Part shown: piece after piece, positions 55,281 to 63,306 of the stretch
Numbering within the stretch: the first letter of the stretch is position 1
How the letters are laid out: each line of letters begins with the position of its first letter
Assembly: GCF_002161065.1 (NCBI RefSeq)
Contig: NZ_NFLV01000004.1
Location: 62,001 to 126,000 of the forward strand
Source of the DNA: Eubacterium sp. An11
GTDB lineage: Bacteria; Bacillota; Clostridia; Lachnospirales; Lachnospiraceae
DNA: 64,000 bases
Direction of reading: 5' to 3'
Made by a program: the position numbers and the translations under genes
Notes under the pieces: model-generated
Databases searched by the model: none
What the model saw: only the letters and a program-made list of their open reading frames with translations
What the model was told of the DNA's origin: nothing

Positions 55281-56880
55281 TGTTTGTATGCTCCATTCTG
55301 TATTTGGACGGGGATACTCCGAACTGCCTCTTAAATACATAGCTGAAATAATTCGGGTCCGCGTACCCCACCTGTCCGGCGATAACATAGTTCTTTTCAT
55401 CGGTCTCGATCAGCAGCCGTGCCGCCCGCTCCATGCGGCACTCCGTGAGAAATCCGATGAAAGAAGTGCCGGTTTCTTTTTTGAAAATGCTGGAAAAATA
55501 GGAGGTGGACACCCCAAGCTCCCGGCAGATTTCGTCGAGAGAAAGAGCCTCATCCGCATAGTTAACATAAATGTACTCCCTGGCTTCGGACACAATGGAC
55601 TGCGAGGACGTGCTTCTGACACGTGCCAGTCTGTCGCTTAAAGCAAAACTCGTATCTGTCAGCCACTGCCGGAGGATCTCCGGCACCAGGTCGATGAGAC
55701 GGTCATACAGCTGTTTCAGATCCCCGAGGATATCCTCCGCGGGAATATCATTGTGGGCGGCAAAGCGGTACAGTTCGCTGAGCATCTCCATGACCGCCAC
55801 GTGGTGCTGCTGCAGGGACTGCCCGGAAAAGGAAGGATGCTGCAGATATCGTTCCGCCGCCTCCTCAATCCGTTCTCTGTCTCCCAGACGGATCATTTTA
55901 AAAAGTTCCGATACATCGGCGCTGTACTCAGAATCCGCTTTGTCAAACTTCTGAGGGATGATCTCCTCAATATTGATAGCCCGGGACGCTCCGTAAATCG
56001 CCCGATAGGACAGTGCCTCTCTGGCTCCTGTGTAGGACTGGGACAGTTTCTGAATATCCGCACACACCGCTCCCACTCCCACGGTAACTACCGCCTCCAG
56101 AATACGCTGGGCGTAGCGACAGAACCGGTCACAGTCATCGGTCAGTTCCGTGATGTCTTCCTCCCGGTTAAGCTGGGCGATGGCCACCCCGTTCTCCAGA
56201 TAGGTAAAATGTTTGATTCTCCACTTCCGGCTCAGATGCTCGTCAGCCTGCTTCTGCACCAGGGTATCCAGAAGGACCGGATGCATCCCTTCCGGCACCT
56301 GACTTTTGGAAGTATGGATCACCAGGCAGCAGTAAAAGGGGCCGTCCAGGGTAATCTGATAATCGGAAAGAGAACTCTGCAGTTCTGCCGGCACGATTCT
56401 TCCCTCAATGAGCGTCGAATAAAAGTTCGCCTGCAGCAGAGGAAGGGATTCCATGTAATACTGCTGAAGCACCTCCACATTTCTTTTCTCAGCTTTCTCC
56501 TGCTCCAGCTTCTTCCAGAGACCGGCAAAGACCCCGGACAGTTCCACGGAGTTGACCGGCTTTAAAATGTATTCCTCCACGCCCATATGTACAGATTCCC
56601 GGGCGTATTCAAACTCGTCAAAACCGGTAAACACCAGAATCTTTGTCTCCGGATACCTGTCCCTGATCTGTCTGGTCAGCTCGATGCCATCCATGTAGGG
56701 CATCTTGATATCTGTCATGACCACGTCGGGCTGATACTCTTCCACCATTTCCAGGGCCTTCACTCCGTTGCCGGCATAGCCCACCACGGAAAAACCCAGG
56801 GCATCCCAGTCCATTTTTTTGATGATGATCTGAATCACTTCCTCCTCATCATCCACCAAAAGCAGGGTGTATTTACTCAT
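55270..56880 (-). CDS. YesN/AraC-type response regulator
   Basis: A 536-residue response regulator. The receiver (about residues 1-120) has acidic pocket VDDEEEV, phospho-Asp in VVMTDIKMPYMDG and Lys in YILKPV. The C-terminal AraC DNA-binding pair (about residues 430-530) includes LSLDEICRELGVSTSYFSSIFKKETG and VIAGQVGYADPNYFSYVFKRQFGVSPSKYR. A middle helical region links them. It is first in the sensory operon and is the likely activator of the mgl transporter. Confidence 0.93.
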   Translation of the reverse strand: MSKYTLLLVDDEEEVIQIIIKKMDWDALGFSVVGYAGNGVKALEMVEEYQPDVVMTDIKMPYMDGIELTRQIRDRYPETKILVFTGFDEFEYARESVHMGVEEYILKPVNSVELSGVFAGLWKKLEQEKAEKRNVEVLQQYYMESLPLLQANFYSTLIEGRIVPAELQSSLSDYQITLDGPFYCCLVIHTSKSQVPEGMHPVLLDTLVQKQADEHLSRKWRIKHFTYLENGVAIAQLNREEDITELTDDCDRFCRYAQRILEAVVTVGVGAVCADIQKLSQSYTGAREALSYRAIYGASRAINIEEIIPQKFDKADSEYSADVSELFKMIRLGDRERIEEAAERYLQHPSFSGQSLQQHHVAVMEMLSELYRFAAHNDIPAEDILGDLKQLYDRLIDLVPEILRQWLTDTSFALSDRLARVRSTSSQSIVSEAREYIYVNYADEALSLDEICRELGVSTSYFSSIFKKETGTSFIGFLTECRMERAARLLIETDEKNYVIAGQVGYADPNYFSYVFKRQFGVSPSKYRMEHTNSEK

Positions 56881-57041
56881 TCTTTTCTCTCCAACTTCAT
56901 TATCATTTTAGTGATTATTTATTTTGTCTATCATAACAAATCATACTGTCTATCATAACAAATATGTCCGGCAATGTAAACATGAAGAAAATCTCTCATA
57001 GTCTTTGCAGCAGACACCTGCCGGCACCAAATCTTCCTACT

Positions 57042-57075
57042 CCAAAAAGGACCAGAATATCGTCTGGTCCTTTTG
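57042..57075 (-). terminator. Terminator of the mgl operon
   Basis: AAAAGGACCAGA and TCTGGTCCTTTT form a perfect 12-base-pair stem; on the minus strand a T run follows (TTTTTGG). Confidence 0.9.
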
Positions 57076-57090
57076 GCGAACACTTATCAT

Positions 57091-58746
57091 TTATTTCTTC
57101 TGAACGTATTTCAGACAGTCCAGAGTAACTGCGATCAGAATGATGATACCGGAGAATACGAACTGCAGGTTCGTATCGATACCGAAGATTGTCAGAGAGT
57201 AAGTCAGAGCGGTAAAAATACACACACCGACAACCACGCCTGAAATCTTACCGATACCACCGGTAAAGGATACGCCGCCCACTACGCAGGCCGCGATGGC
57301 GTCCATCTCCCAGCCCTGTCCATAAGCGGCAGAACCGGAACCGACCATTCGGATACATTCAAGCCATGAACCAAAACCGTAAAGGATTCCCGCCATGACA
57401 AAGGCGCCTACGGTCACCGCAAACACAGAGATGCCGGATACCGCTGCCGCTTCCGGGTTACCTCCAACGGCGTAGAGATTCTTTCCGAAAGTAGTCTTAT
57501 TCCAGATAAACCATACGATGGCAATGGCTGCCACGGCCCAGATGATGATGGTCGGAAAACCGTTGATCTTTGGAATGATCATATTCGGAATCGCCGGTTC
57601 GATGGCTCCAAAGGACACACCCTTTGTGGCGTATGTGACAAGACCGAAAATCACAAGCATGTTCGACATGGTCGAAATGAACGGATGCATTTTAAACTTC
57701 GCCGTAAAAAAGCCGGCAATGGTTGTAAAAAATGTACACAGAACCACACAGGTGATCAGCGCAAAAATCACACGCACGCCGAGGGGCAGTCCGGTAAAAT
57801 CAAAAATATGTCCGAACACACCGCCGGTATTGATGCCCTGATGCATGATGATGGTGGCCGCCGTCATGCCCATACCAACCATACGTCCGATGGAAAGGTC
57901 TGTACCTGCCAGCAGGATCAACGCCGCAACTCCCAGCGCCAGGAACATTCTAGGCGATGCCTGCTGCAAGATATTGAGCACGTTGTTATAGGTTAACAGC
58001 GGCGATCCTTTAATGATCGGCGTGATGATACAAAGTGCTATAAATATAAGGATGATGGCTATGTAAAGACCATTCTGCAGCAGGAACGATCTTTTATTAA
58101 AGGTATATTTATAATTTTCCCATTTCTGCGCTCTGGTCTCCCCAAAGGTAAATTTGGACATACGCAGCAGATCGATGAGATGATATTCATGGGAAAACGC
58201 TTCATGTCTTCTGTCCTTGATGGACTGCAGGTCGTTCTGCAGCTGCAGTTTCGCGTCAAACAGACGGTTCTTGTAGACATAATTCTCGTCTTTGATTTCC
58301 TGGCTGTCCGACAGTCCTTTCAGATTCTCTTCATGCTCCTGTTTTAACTCTGCCAGTTTCTGGTTATATCTCTCTTTGGCTGCCACTTTTTCCTGGGCGC
58401 AGCTTTCTTTGACCGGATTATAATAATCCTTTTCAAAATGTGCCTTCAGATAACTTTCCGCATCGGCGATCAGCCCGGAGATTTCTTCTTTATTCTTTGC
58501 CTCCACGCCTTTTGCCATCTCGATCTCTGTGCGGAGGGTGGCGATCCGGTTCTCTTTTTCTCCCTGGGTCAACGAGCGGTCCCGTTTTACCCCGTCCAAT
58601 GTATTTTGAAGAGAGATCACTTTGTCAATGCCGTCCGCCCGCAGCGCGTCGATTTTTTTCTGGATATTTCCTACGTATTCGTCGATGGGCTGACGCAGCT
58701 TCTTTTCTTCTTCAACCGTAAGAATAGTTGTATTTCCTTTCTCCAT
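57091..58746 (-). CDS. mglC: Galactose/methylgalactoside ABC permease MglC with N-terminal coiled-coil extension
   Basis: A 551-residue permease. The C-terminal about 320 residues are a standard MglC/RbsC permease (LGVAALILLAGTDLSIGRMVGMG, FLIWNKTTFGKNLYAVGGNP-like GGNPEAAAVSGIS, CVVGGVSFTGGIGKISGVVVG). The first about 225 residues are soluble and highly charged (EEEKKLRQPIDEYVGNIQKK, AAKERYNQKLAELKQEHEEN) and predicted to be coiled coil on the cytoplasmic side. Typical MglC is about 335 residues, so this is an unusual fusion. ATG follows GGGAGAA and the reading frame is continuous, so it is not an assembly join. Confidence 0.92.
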   Translation of the reverse strand: MEKGNTTILTVEEEKKLRQPIDEYVGNIQKKIDALRADGIDKVISLQNTLDGVKRDRSLTQGEKENRIATLRTEIEMAKGVEAKNKEEISGLIADAESYLKAHFEKDYYNPVKESCAQEKVAAKERYNQKLAELKQEHEENLKGLSDSQEIKDENYVYKNRLFDAKLQLQNDLQSIKDRRHEAFSHEYHLIDLLRMSKFTFGETRAQKWENYKYTFNKRSFLLQNGLYIAIILIFIALCIITPIIKGSPLLTYNNVLNILQQASPRMFLALGVAALILLAGTDLSIGRMVGMGMTAATIIMHQGINTGGVFGHIFDFTGLPLGVRVIFALITCVVLCTFFTTIAGFFTAKFKMHPFISTMSNMLVIFGLVTYATKGVSFGAIEPAIPNMIIPKINGFPTIIIWAVAAIAIVWFIWNKTTFGKNLYAVGGNPEAAAVSGISVFAVTVGAFVMAGILYGFGSWLECIRMVGSGSAAYGQGWEMDAIAACVVGGVSFTGGIGKISGVVVGVCIFTALTYSLTIFGIDTNLQFVFSGIIILIAVTLDCLKYVQKK

Positions 58747-58795
58747 ATCTTCTTCTCCCTTATTATAGGTATCATTTACAGGTTACTGGTCCTCA

Positions 58796-60304
58796 TTACA
58801 GGTATTTTGCACTGAGCCGCAGCAGTTCCTCCTGATTGGTTTCCCTGGTGTTGACGATTCCGGAAAGATGTCCGTTGGACATAACACCGATACGATTCGT
58901 GATACCGAGGATCTCCGGCATCTCCGAGGATACCACGATGATCGTCTTTCCTTCTTTCGCCATCTTGATGATCAGCTCGTAGATCTCGTATTTGGCGCCC
59001 ACATCGATTCCTCTGGTCGGTTCATCCATCATAAAGACCTTCGGATTCCTCTCCAGCCATTTTCCAAAAATAACCTTTTGCTGATTGCCGCCGGAAAGAC
59101 TGGCGATCATATCGTCCGGCCCCATACATTTGGTATTCATGATCTTGATCTCATCCGCCGTCGCCTTCACCATCTTGGGATCCGACAACGCCACACCGGA
59201 TTTATAATGATTCAAATTGGCAATAGTCGTGTTAAAGGTCAGATCGGTCTTTAAAAACAGTCCGTTGGCCTTCCGTTCCTCAGTGATCATGGCAAATCCG
59301 TGATCCATGGCCTCTTTGGCACTGTTAAAGTTCATCAGTTTGCCGTTGTAATACATCCGCCCGGCCGCTCTGGTCCGAACGCCGAAAAGAGTCTCCAAAA
59401 GCTCTGTCCGCCCGGCTCCCACCAGTCCGTAGAGTCCGAAAATCTCGCCTTCCCGCACATCGAAACTGATGTCTTTTAAATGCGGTTCGAACTTCGTGGA
59501 TAAATGCTGTACGGACAAGATCACATCCTTCGGCGTGTTATCCACCGGCGGGAATCGGTTCTCCAGGGAACGGCCGACCATGGCCGCGATAAGCTCATTC
59601 ATATTGGTGTCTTCGGAACGTTTTGTCATAACGAGGTTACCATCCCGCAGCACGGATACTTCATCACAGATGGTAAAGATCTCGTCCATTTTATGGGAAA
59701 TGTAAATCAGAGAGATTCCCTGATCTCTGAGCATGCGCATCATCTCAAACAGCTTGTCAACCTCCTGCACGGTCAGAGAGGAGGTCGGCTCATCGAGAAC
59801 GATCACCTTGGCATTGTAGGAAATGGCCTTGGCAATCTCGCACATCTGCCTCTGGGATACGGACATATTCCGCATCGGCTGTGTCAGGTTCACTGTCATT
59901 CCCAGCTTTCTGAACAGTTCAGAAGCCTCTTTTTTCATTCTTCCTTCATCCACAATACCCATGGAATTGACCGGATACCGTCCCAGAAACAGATTATCCA
60001 CCACATTTCTTTCCAGACACTGATTCAGCTCCTGGTGAACCATGGCAATTCCATTTTCCAGCGCATCTTTCGGACCGGAAAAACTGACTTCATTTCCGTC
60101 CAGGAAAATACTTCCCTCATCTTTCTGGTATGTACCAAAGAGACATTTCATCATGGTGGACTTGCCGGCACCATTCTCGCCCATCAGTCCCATGACCGTT
60201 CCCCTCCTCAGGTCCAGATTAATGTGATCAAGCACCCGGTTCCGTCCAAAAGATTTGCTCATATTGCGTATGGATAAGATAATATCGTCTTTCTTATCTG
60301 CCAT
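58796..60304 (-). CDS. mglA: Galactose/methylgalactoside ABC transporter ATP-binding protein MglA
   Basis: A 502-residue ATPase with two ABC domains. The first has Walker A GENGAGKST, signature NMSVSQRQM and Walker B VIVLDEPTSSL. The second has the degenerate loop GLVGAGRTE and signature LSGGNQQK with Walker B VFMMDEPTRGID. This arrangement is typical of MglA/RbsA. ATG at 60304 follows AGGAG; the longer in-frame reading lies in the intergenic hairpins. Confidence 0.95.
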   Translation of the reverse strand: MADKKDDIILSIRNMSKSFGRNRVLDHINLDLRRGTVMGLMGENGAGKSTMMKCLFGTYQKDEGSIFLDGNEVSFSGPKDALENGIAMVHQELNQCLERNVVDNLFLGRYPVNSMGIVDEGRMKKEASELFRKLGMTVNLTQPMRNMSVSQRQMCEIAKAISYNAKVIVLDEPTSSLTVQEVDKLFEMMRMLRDQGISLIYISHKMDEIFTICDEVSVLRDGNLVMTKRSEDTNMNELIAAMVGRSLENRFPPVDNTPKDVILSVQHLSTKFEPHLKDISFDVREGEIFGLYGLVGAGRTELLETLFGVRTRAAGRMYYNGKLMNFNSAKEAMDHGFAMITEERKANGLFLKTDLTFNTTIANLNHYKSGVALSDPKMVKATADEIKIMNTKCMGPDDMIASLSGGNQQKVIFGKWLERNPKVFMMDEPTRGIDVGAKYEIYELIIKMAKEGKTIIVVSSEMPEILGITNRIGVMSNGHLSGIVNTRETNQEELLRLSAKYL

Positions 60305-60399
60305 ATCTTTTACTCCTGTATCTATTCCTGGATACTTTACACAAGTTCCGATTCCTTCTCTTCCCATTTCTGTAAAATATCCAGGTTGCAATGGAGGAT

Positions 60400-60462
60400 T
60401 GGAAAAAGCCTCCCCAATCCTCTTTTTTTCCCGCGGCGGCGCGGATACACCGCCACCGCCGC
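60400..60462 (-). repeat. Intergenic hairpins between mglB and mglA
   Basis: Two stems lie here: AGGATTGG with CCAATCCT, and GCGGCGG with CCGCCGC extended by GCGG/CCGC. No T run follows on the minus strand. They may protect the mglB message or lower mglA expression. Confidence 0.6.
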
Positions 60463-60531
60463 TTTAACTATAAAAATGAAACAAATGAAATTAAAAAACA
60501 AGATGAGAATTATTCCGCAGATCCCTGCCGC

Positions 60532-61827
60532 CTACTGAAGGAGAGTAGTGTAGGAAGCCGCGTTGTCTGTTTTCACCATATTGATGGCGAATGCATCGTA
60601 AGCTCCCGGATTTCCAAGACGATTTGTGATATTGGACTCTGTCTGTCCGTCACCGCCGATATACTCGACATTGAGGTTCAGCAGGTCGTCGTACTGTTCC
60701 AGAAGAGGCTGATAGGTAGAGCTTAAGAAGTTATCTGCCGCATTGTAGATGTTCAGCCATACGTTCTTTGTGGCATGAGAGCCTTCATCAAGCTGTGCGG
60801 ACACCGGTTCATAGATCTTGGTAGAGTCTGTGAAATCCTGATAATTTTCAGCAGTTACCGCCAGGTTCAATGCGTAATAGGAACGCTCGTCTGCGTTATA
60901 TACGTAATCCACGCCTTCCTGCAGTGCATTTCCCGCCTCATCCGCAGTACCGATACCGGTATCGATATCCACGCCGTCAAGGGCGTTACGAAGAACACGA
61001 AGCGTTAAATAAGCCTGTACATCAGCATGCTGGCTGATCGTTCCGCCGTATCCTTCCGCAATGGCTGCCACCGCGTCGCTGTTAGCATCATAACCGAAGG
61101 TAGGAACCTTGTTATCTTTGGACCATGCGTTGAACATGGACATTCCCATACCGTCGTTGTTGGAAGCAACGACATCGATCTGGTCTCCGAAGGAAGAAGC
61201 CCAGGTTCCGATGGCGTTACCTGCTGTAGCCGCATCCCATGTGGCACCGGCAGAGTTCTTCATTTCCTGAGAAGCCAGCTCCCGAACCACGTAAGTCTTT
61301 CCGTTCACTTCGATCTCGCCGTCTTTTACCGCTGTGGCGGAACCGTCTGTGTTGGTTCCCACCGGATTACTGTTTACAGCGCCGTCAGTTTCCACTGCGG
61401 TACCGAGGGCGTTGCGGACGCCTCTGGTACGGGCGATGGAATCGTTATGTCCGATATCGCCGATGGCCAGAACATATCCGATGACACCGTCGCCGTTACG
61501 GTCGATGGTATCGATATTCTTTTCGATGTACTCTTTGATCATTGTTCCCTGAAGTTCCGCACCCTGATTTGCGTCAAAACCTACATAATAGGTATTATCG
61601 TTGAAATTAAGGGCTGCCATATCCAGCTCTCCTGTGGAACTGTTGGAAGGCTGACGGTTAAACCAAACCAGCGGTTTGTCCTTATTTGCCACAGAACTTC
61701 CTGACGCTGCCTGCTGTGCTGCTCCGGTGTTTCCCTCGCTGCCTGCATCGCCGCCGCTTGAACCACACGCACACATGGACACTGCCAGCGCTGCTGCCAT
61801 CACAGTCATAAACAATTTTTTCCTCAT
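60532..61827 (-). CDS. mglB: Galactose-binding lipoprotein MglB
   Basis: A 431-residue lipoprotein. The signal MTVMAAALAVSMCACG gives a Cys anchor. The body has WFNRQPS, the calcium loop DRNGDGVIGYVLAIGD and ASNNDGMGMSMFNAW, all matching glucose/galactose-binding proteins. It is about 100 residues longer than E. coli MglB, partly from a linker and an inserted segment of about 50 residues (VNSNPVGTNTDGSATAVKDG). ATG at 61827 follows AAAGGAG; longer in-frame reading runs through the rpsU terminator and is rejected. Confidence 0.93.
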   Translation of the reverse strand: MRKKLFMTVMAAALAVSMCACGSSGGDAGSEGNTGAAQQAASGSSVANKDKPLVWFNRQPSNSSTGELDMAALNFNDNTYYVGFDANQGAELQGTMIKEYIEKNIDTIDRNGDGVIGYVLAIGDIGHNDSIARTRGVRNALGTAVETDGAVNSNPVGTNTDGSATAVKDGEIEVNGKTYVVRELASQEMKNSAGATWDAATAGNAIGTWASSFGDQIDVVASNNDGMGMSMFNAWSKDNKVPTFGYDANSDAVAAIAEGYGGTISQHADVQAYLTLRVLRNALDGVDIDTGIGTADEAGNALQEGVDYVYNADERSYYALNLAVTAENYQDFTDSTKIYEPVSAQLDEGSHATKNVWLNIYNAADNFLSSTYQPLLEQYDDLLNLNVEYIGGDGQTESNITNRLGNPGAYDAFAINMVKTDNAASYTTLLQ

Positions 61828-61846
61828 TACATTTTTCTCCTTTCTC

Positions 61847-61856
61847 CAAACGTTTG
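61847..61856. promoter_or_regulatory. CAAACGTTTG palindrome before mglB
   Basis: A perfect 10-base palindrome 20 bases upstream of the mglB start. It resembles LacI-family or CcpA-type operators and could act as a roadblock. Confidence 0.45.
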
Positions 61857-61974
61857 ACTCACGTTTTTGTTGACAATGACAGTTTAGCGCACATTTCTTC
61901 CGGTTTATATAGAATATTTTACTATTCATCTTGAAATTCTTTCGATGGTTCTGCAAAAATCTAAAGAAATTTAA

Positions 61975-61997
61975 GCAAAAAAAATGGCTGACGCCAT
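61975..61997 (-). terminator. Short terminator-like hairpin upstream of mglB
   Basis: ATGGC-GTCA-GCCAT followed by eight Ts on the minus strand. It could be a second terminator for rpsU or an attenuator for mglB. Confidence 0.45.
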
Positions 61998-62049
61998 CTC
62001 TCATTATCATAAACCACAAAGATCCCTCTCTGTTCACACTTTTTGTAAC

Positions 62050-62083
62050 GACAAAAAGGAGCATCCTTACGGATACTCCTTTT
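62050..62083 (-). terminator. Terminator of rpsU
   Basis: AAAGGAGTATCC and GGATGCTCCTTT pair (one G-T) and a TTTTTGT tract follows on the minus strand, 10 bases past the stop. Confidence 0.9.
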
Positions 62084-62092
62084 ACAGCACAA

Positions 62093-62269
62093 TTATTTAT
62101 ATTTTCTTTTTCTTGCAGCTTCGGATTTCTTTTTACGTCTAACACTTGGTTTTTCGTAATGCTCTCTCTTGCGAATCTCCTGCTGAATTCCTGCTTTAGC
62201 ACAGCTCCTCTTAAATCTGCGAAGAGCGCTGTCTAAAGATTCGTTCTCTTTAACGATTATATTTGACAT
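62093..62269 (-). CDS. rpsU: 30S ribosomal protein S21
   Basis: A 58-residue protein read directly from the sequence. It runs [19 protein letters not shown] then [20 protein letters not shown] to the basic end KRKYK. It is a small ribosomal subunit protein used in translation initiation. Length and basic C-terminus are typical. The ATG at 62269 follows a GGAGGGAGG region and is transcribed from a near-consensus promoter. Confidence 0.97.
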   Translation of the reverse strand: MSNIIVKENESLDSALRRFKRSCAKAGIQQEIRKREHYEKPSVRRKKKSEAARKRKYK

Positions 62270-62291
62270 TGTCTCACCTAACCTCCCTCCA

Positions 62292-62315
62292 GTTGCGTAT
62301 TGTGCCTAATACAAC
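62292..62315 (-). repeat. Hairpin in the rpsU leader
   Basis: On the minus strand GTTG-TATT pairs with AATA-(CG)-CAAC around a 6-base loop, 22 bases before the start codon. It overlaps the region just upstream of the ribosome site and could be an autoregulatory stem. Confidence 0.4.
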
Positions 62316-62342
62316 TGTTTGGGTATTTTCGCACTGCTTTAT

Positions 62343-62370
62343 ATTATACCATAACATCCGTTTTCGTCAA
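62343..62370 (-). promoter_or_regulatory. Promoter of rpsU
   Basis: Minus-strand TTGACG and a perfect TATAAT lie 16 bases apart, about 75 bases before rpsU. Confidence 0.8.
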
Positions 62371-62451
62371 TAACTTTTTGAAGAAAAACTAAATAAATCT
62401 CTGTCAGCCGCGGATAATCCCACTTTTTCGACATGGCCGGCATCCCCTCTG

Positions 62452-63075
62452 TCATTCCAGGATCGTCTTCCAGGTGTCCGCGTGGTGATAAGCGTCAAAA
62501 CACAGAGCGATCTGCTCCGCGTTGTTCTTCTCCTCCGCCAGAGGCGGCAGCTCATCCAGGCGAAAATATCCGCTGTCAATGGTCTCACTGTTGGCCTCAA
62601 ACTGTCCTCCGGTCACTGAACACAGCACAAACACTTTGCAGATCTTGTGCACATAGACCGGCAGATTATGCTTATCTCTGTCCTGAATGGCGATGACCAG
62701 ATCTGCGGTGACATCCAGCCCCGCTTCCTCCCTGGCCTCCTTGACCGTGTTCTCTCCGATGGACAGATCCACATCCACCCAGCCGCCCGGCAGAGACCAG
62801 GTGCCGTTCTTCTCCTGTACTAAAAGTATCTTATCCTCTTTAAATATCGCTGCCCGGGTATCAAGCTTCGGCGTCTGGTAACCGCTCTCATCACAGAACA
62901 GATCCTTTACCTTGTCCACGGGAATCTCCGTCTTATAGGAAATCATCTCCGCTGCGATCTCCCGGATCCTCGCATAGCGTTCCCTGTCAAAAACGCCTTC
63001 CCCGTACCACAATCCGGTCTGCGCGATACTCTGTAATTCCACTGCCCACTGCAGCCATTTTTCATTTTTATCCAT
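62452..63075 (-). CDS. NUDIX hydrolase (YjhB/ADP-ribose pyrophosphatase-like)
   Basis: A 207-residue NUDIX enzyme with an N-terminal helical domain of about 60 residues (LQWAVELQSIAQTGLWYGEG), seen in the YjhB subgroup. The Nudix box is GGWVDVDLSIGENTVKEAREEAGL (GG near residue 97), with Glu pairs intact. The substrate could be ADP-ribose, but is not certain. The ATG is supported by a weak site only. Confidence 0.88.
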   Translation of the reverse strand: MDKNEKWLQWAVELQSIAQTGLWYGEGVFDRERYARIREIAAEMISYKTEIPVDKVKDLFCDESGYQTPKLDTRAAIFKEDKILLVQEKNGTWSLPGGWVDVDLSIGENTVKEAREEAGLDVTADLVIAIQDRDKHNLPVYVHKICKVFVLCSVTGGQFEANSETIDSGYFRLDELPPLAEEKNNAEQIALCFDAYHHADTWKTILE

Positions 63076-63212
63076 GGTGTACCTTTCTTGTTCTTTGCCG
63101 GCAAAGTTCTGCCGTCTGCCCTTTGAAGTTCTACTGTCTGCCCTTTATTGTAGAGAAAATTTACAGCCCTGTCAACATTCCATCTGACGGTTTCAGCAAA
63201 TGTACACACGTT

Positions 63213-63257
63213 CACGAAAAAACCCGCCGCTCTCCATCAAAGCAGCGGCGGGTTTTT
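63213..63257 (-). terminator. Terminator downstream of the MtaA/UroD-like gene
   Basis: AACCCGCCGCT and AGCGGCGGGTT form a perfect 11-base-pair stem; a TTTTTT tract follows on the minus strand. Confidence 0.9.
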
Positions 63258-63306
63258 ATACAACTCATTTCACACTATTTTATTTTTTAAGGAGAAGGAA
63301 GAACGC

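Noticed and set aside
61828-62202. Longer N-terminus for MglB
   Set aside because: The extra 125 codons run through the rpsU coding region and terminator; the lipoprotein signal and ribosome site fix the start at 61827.
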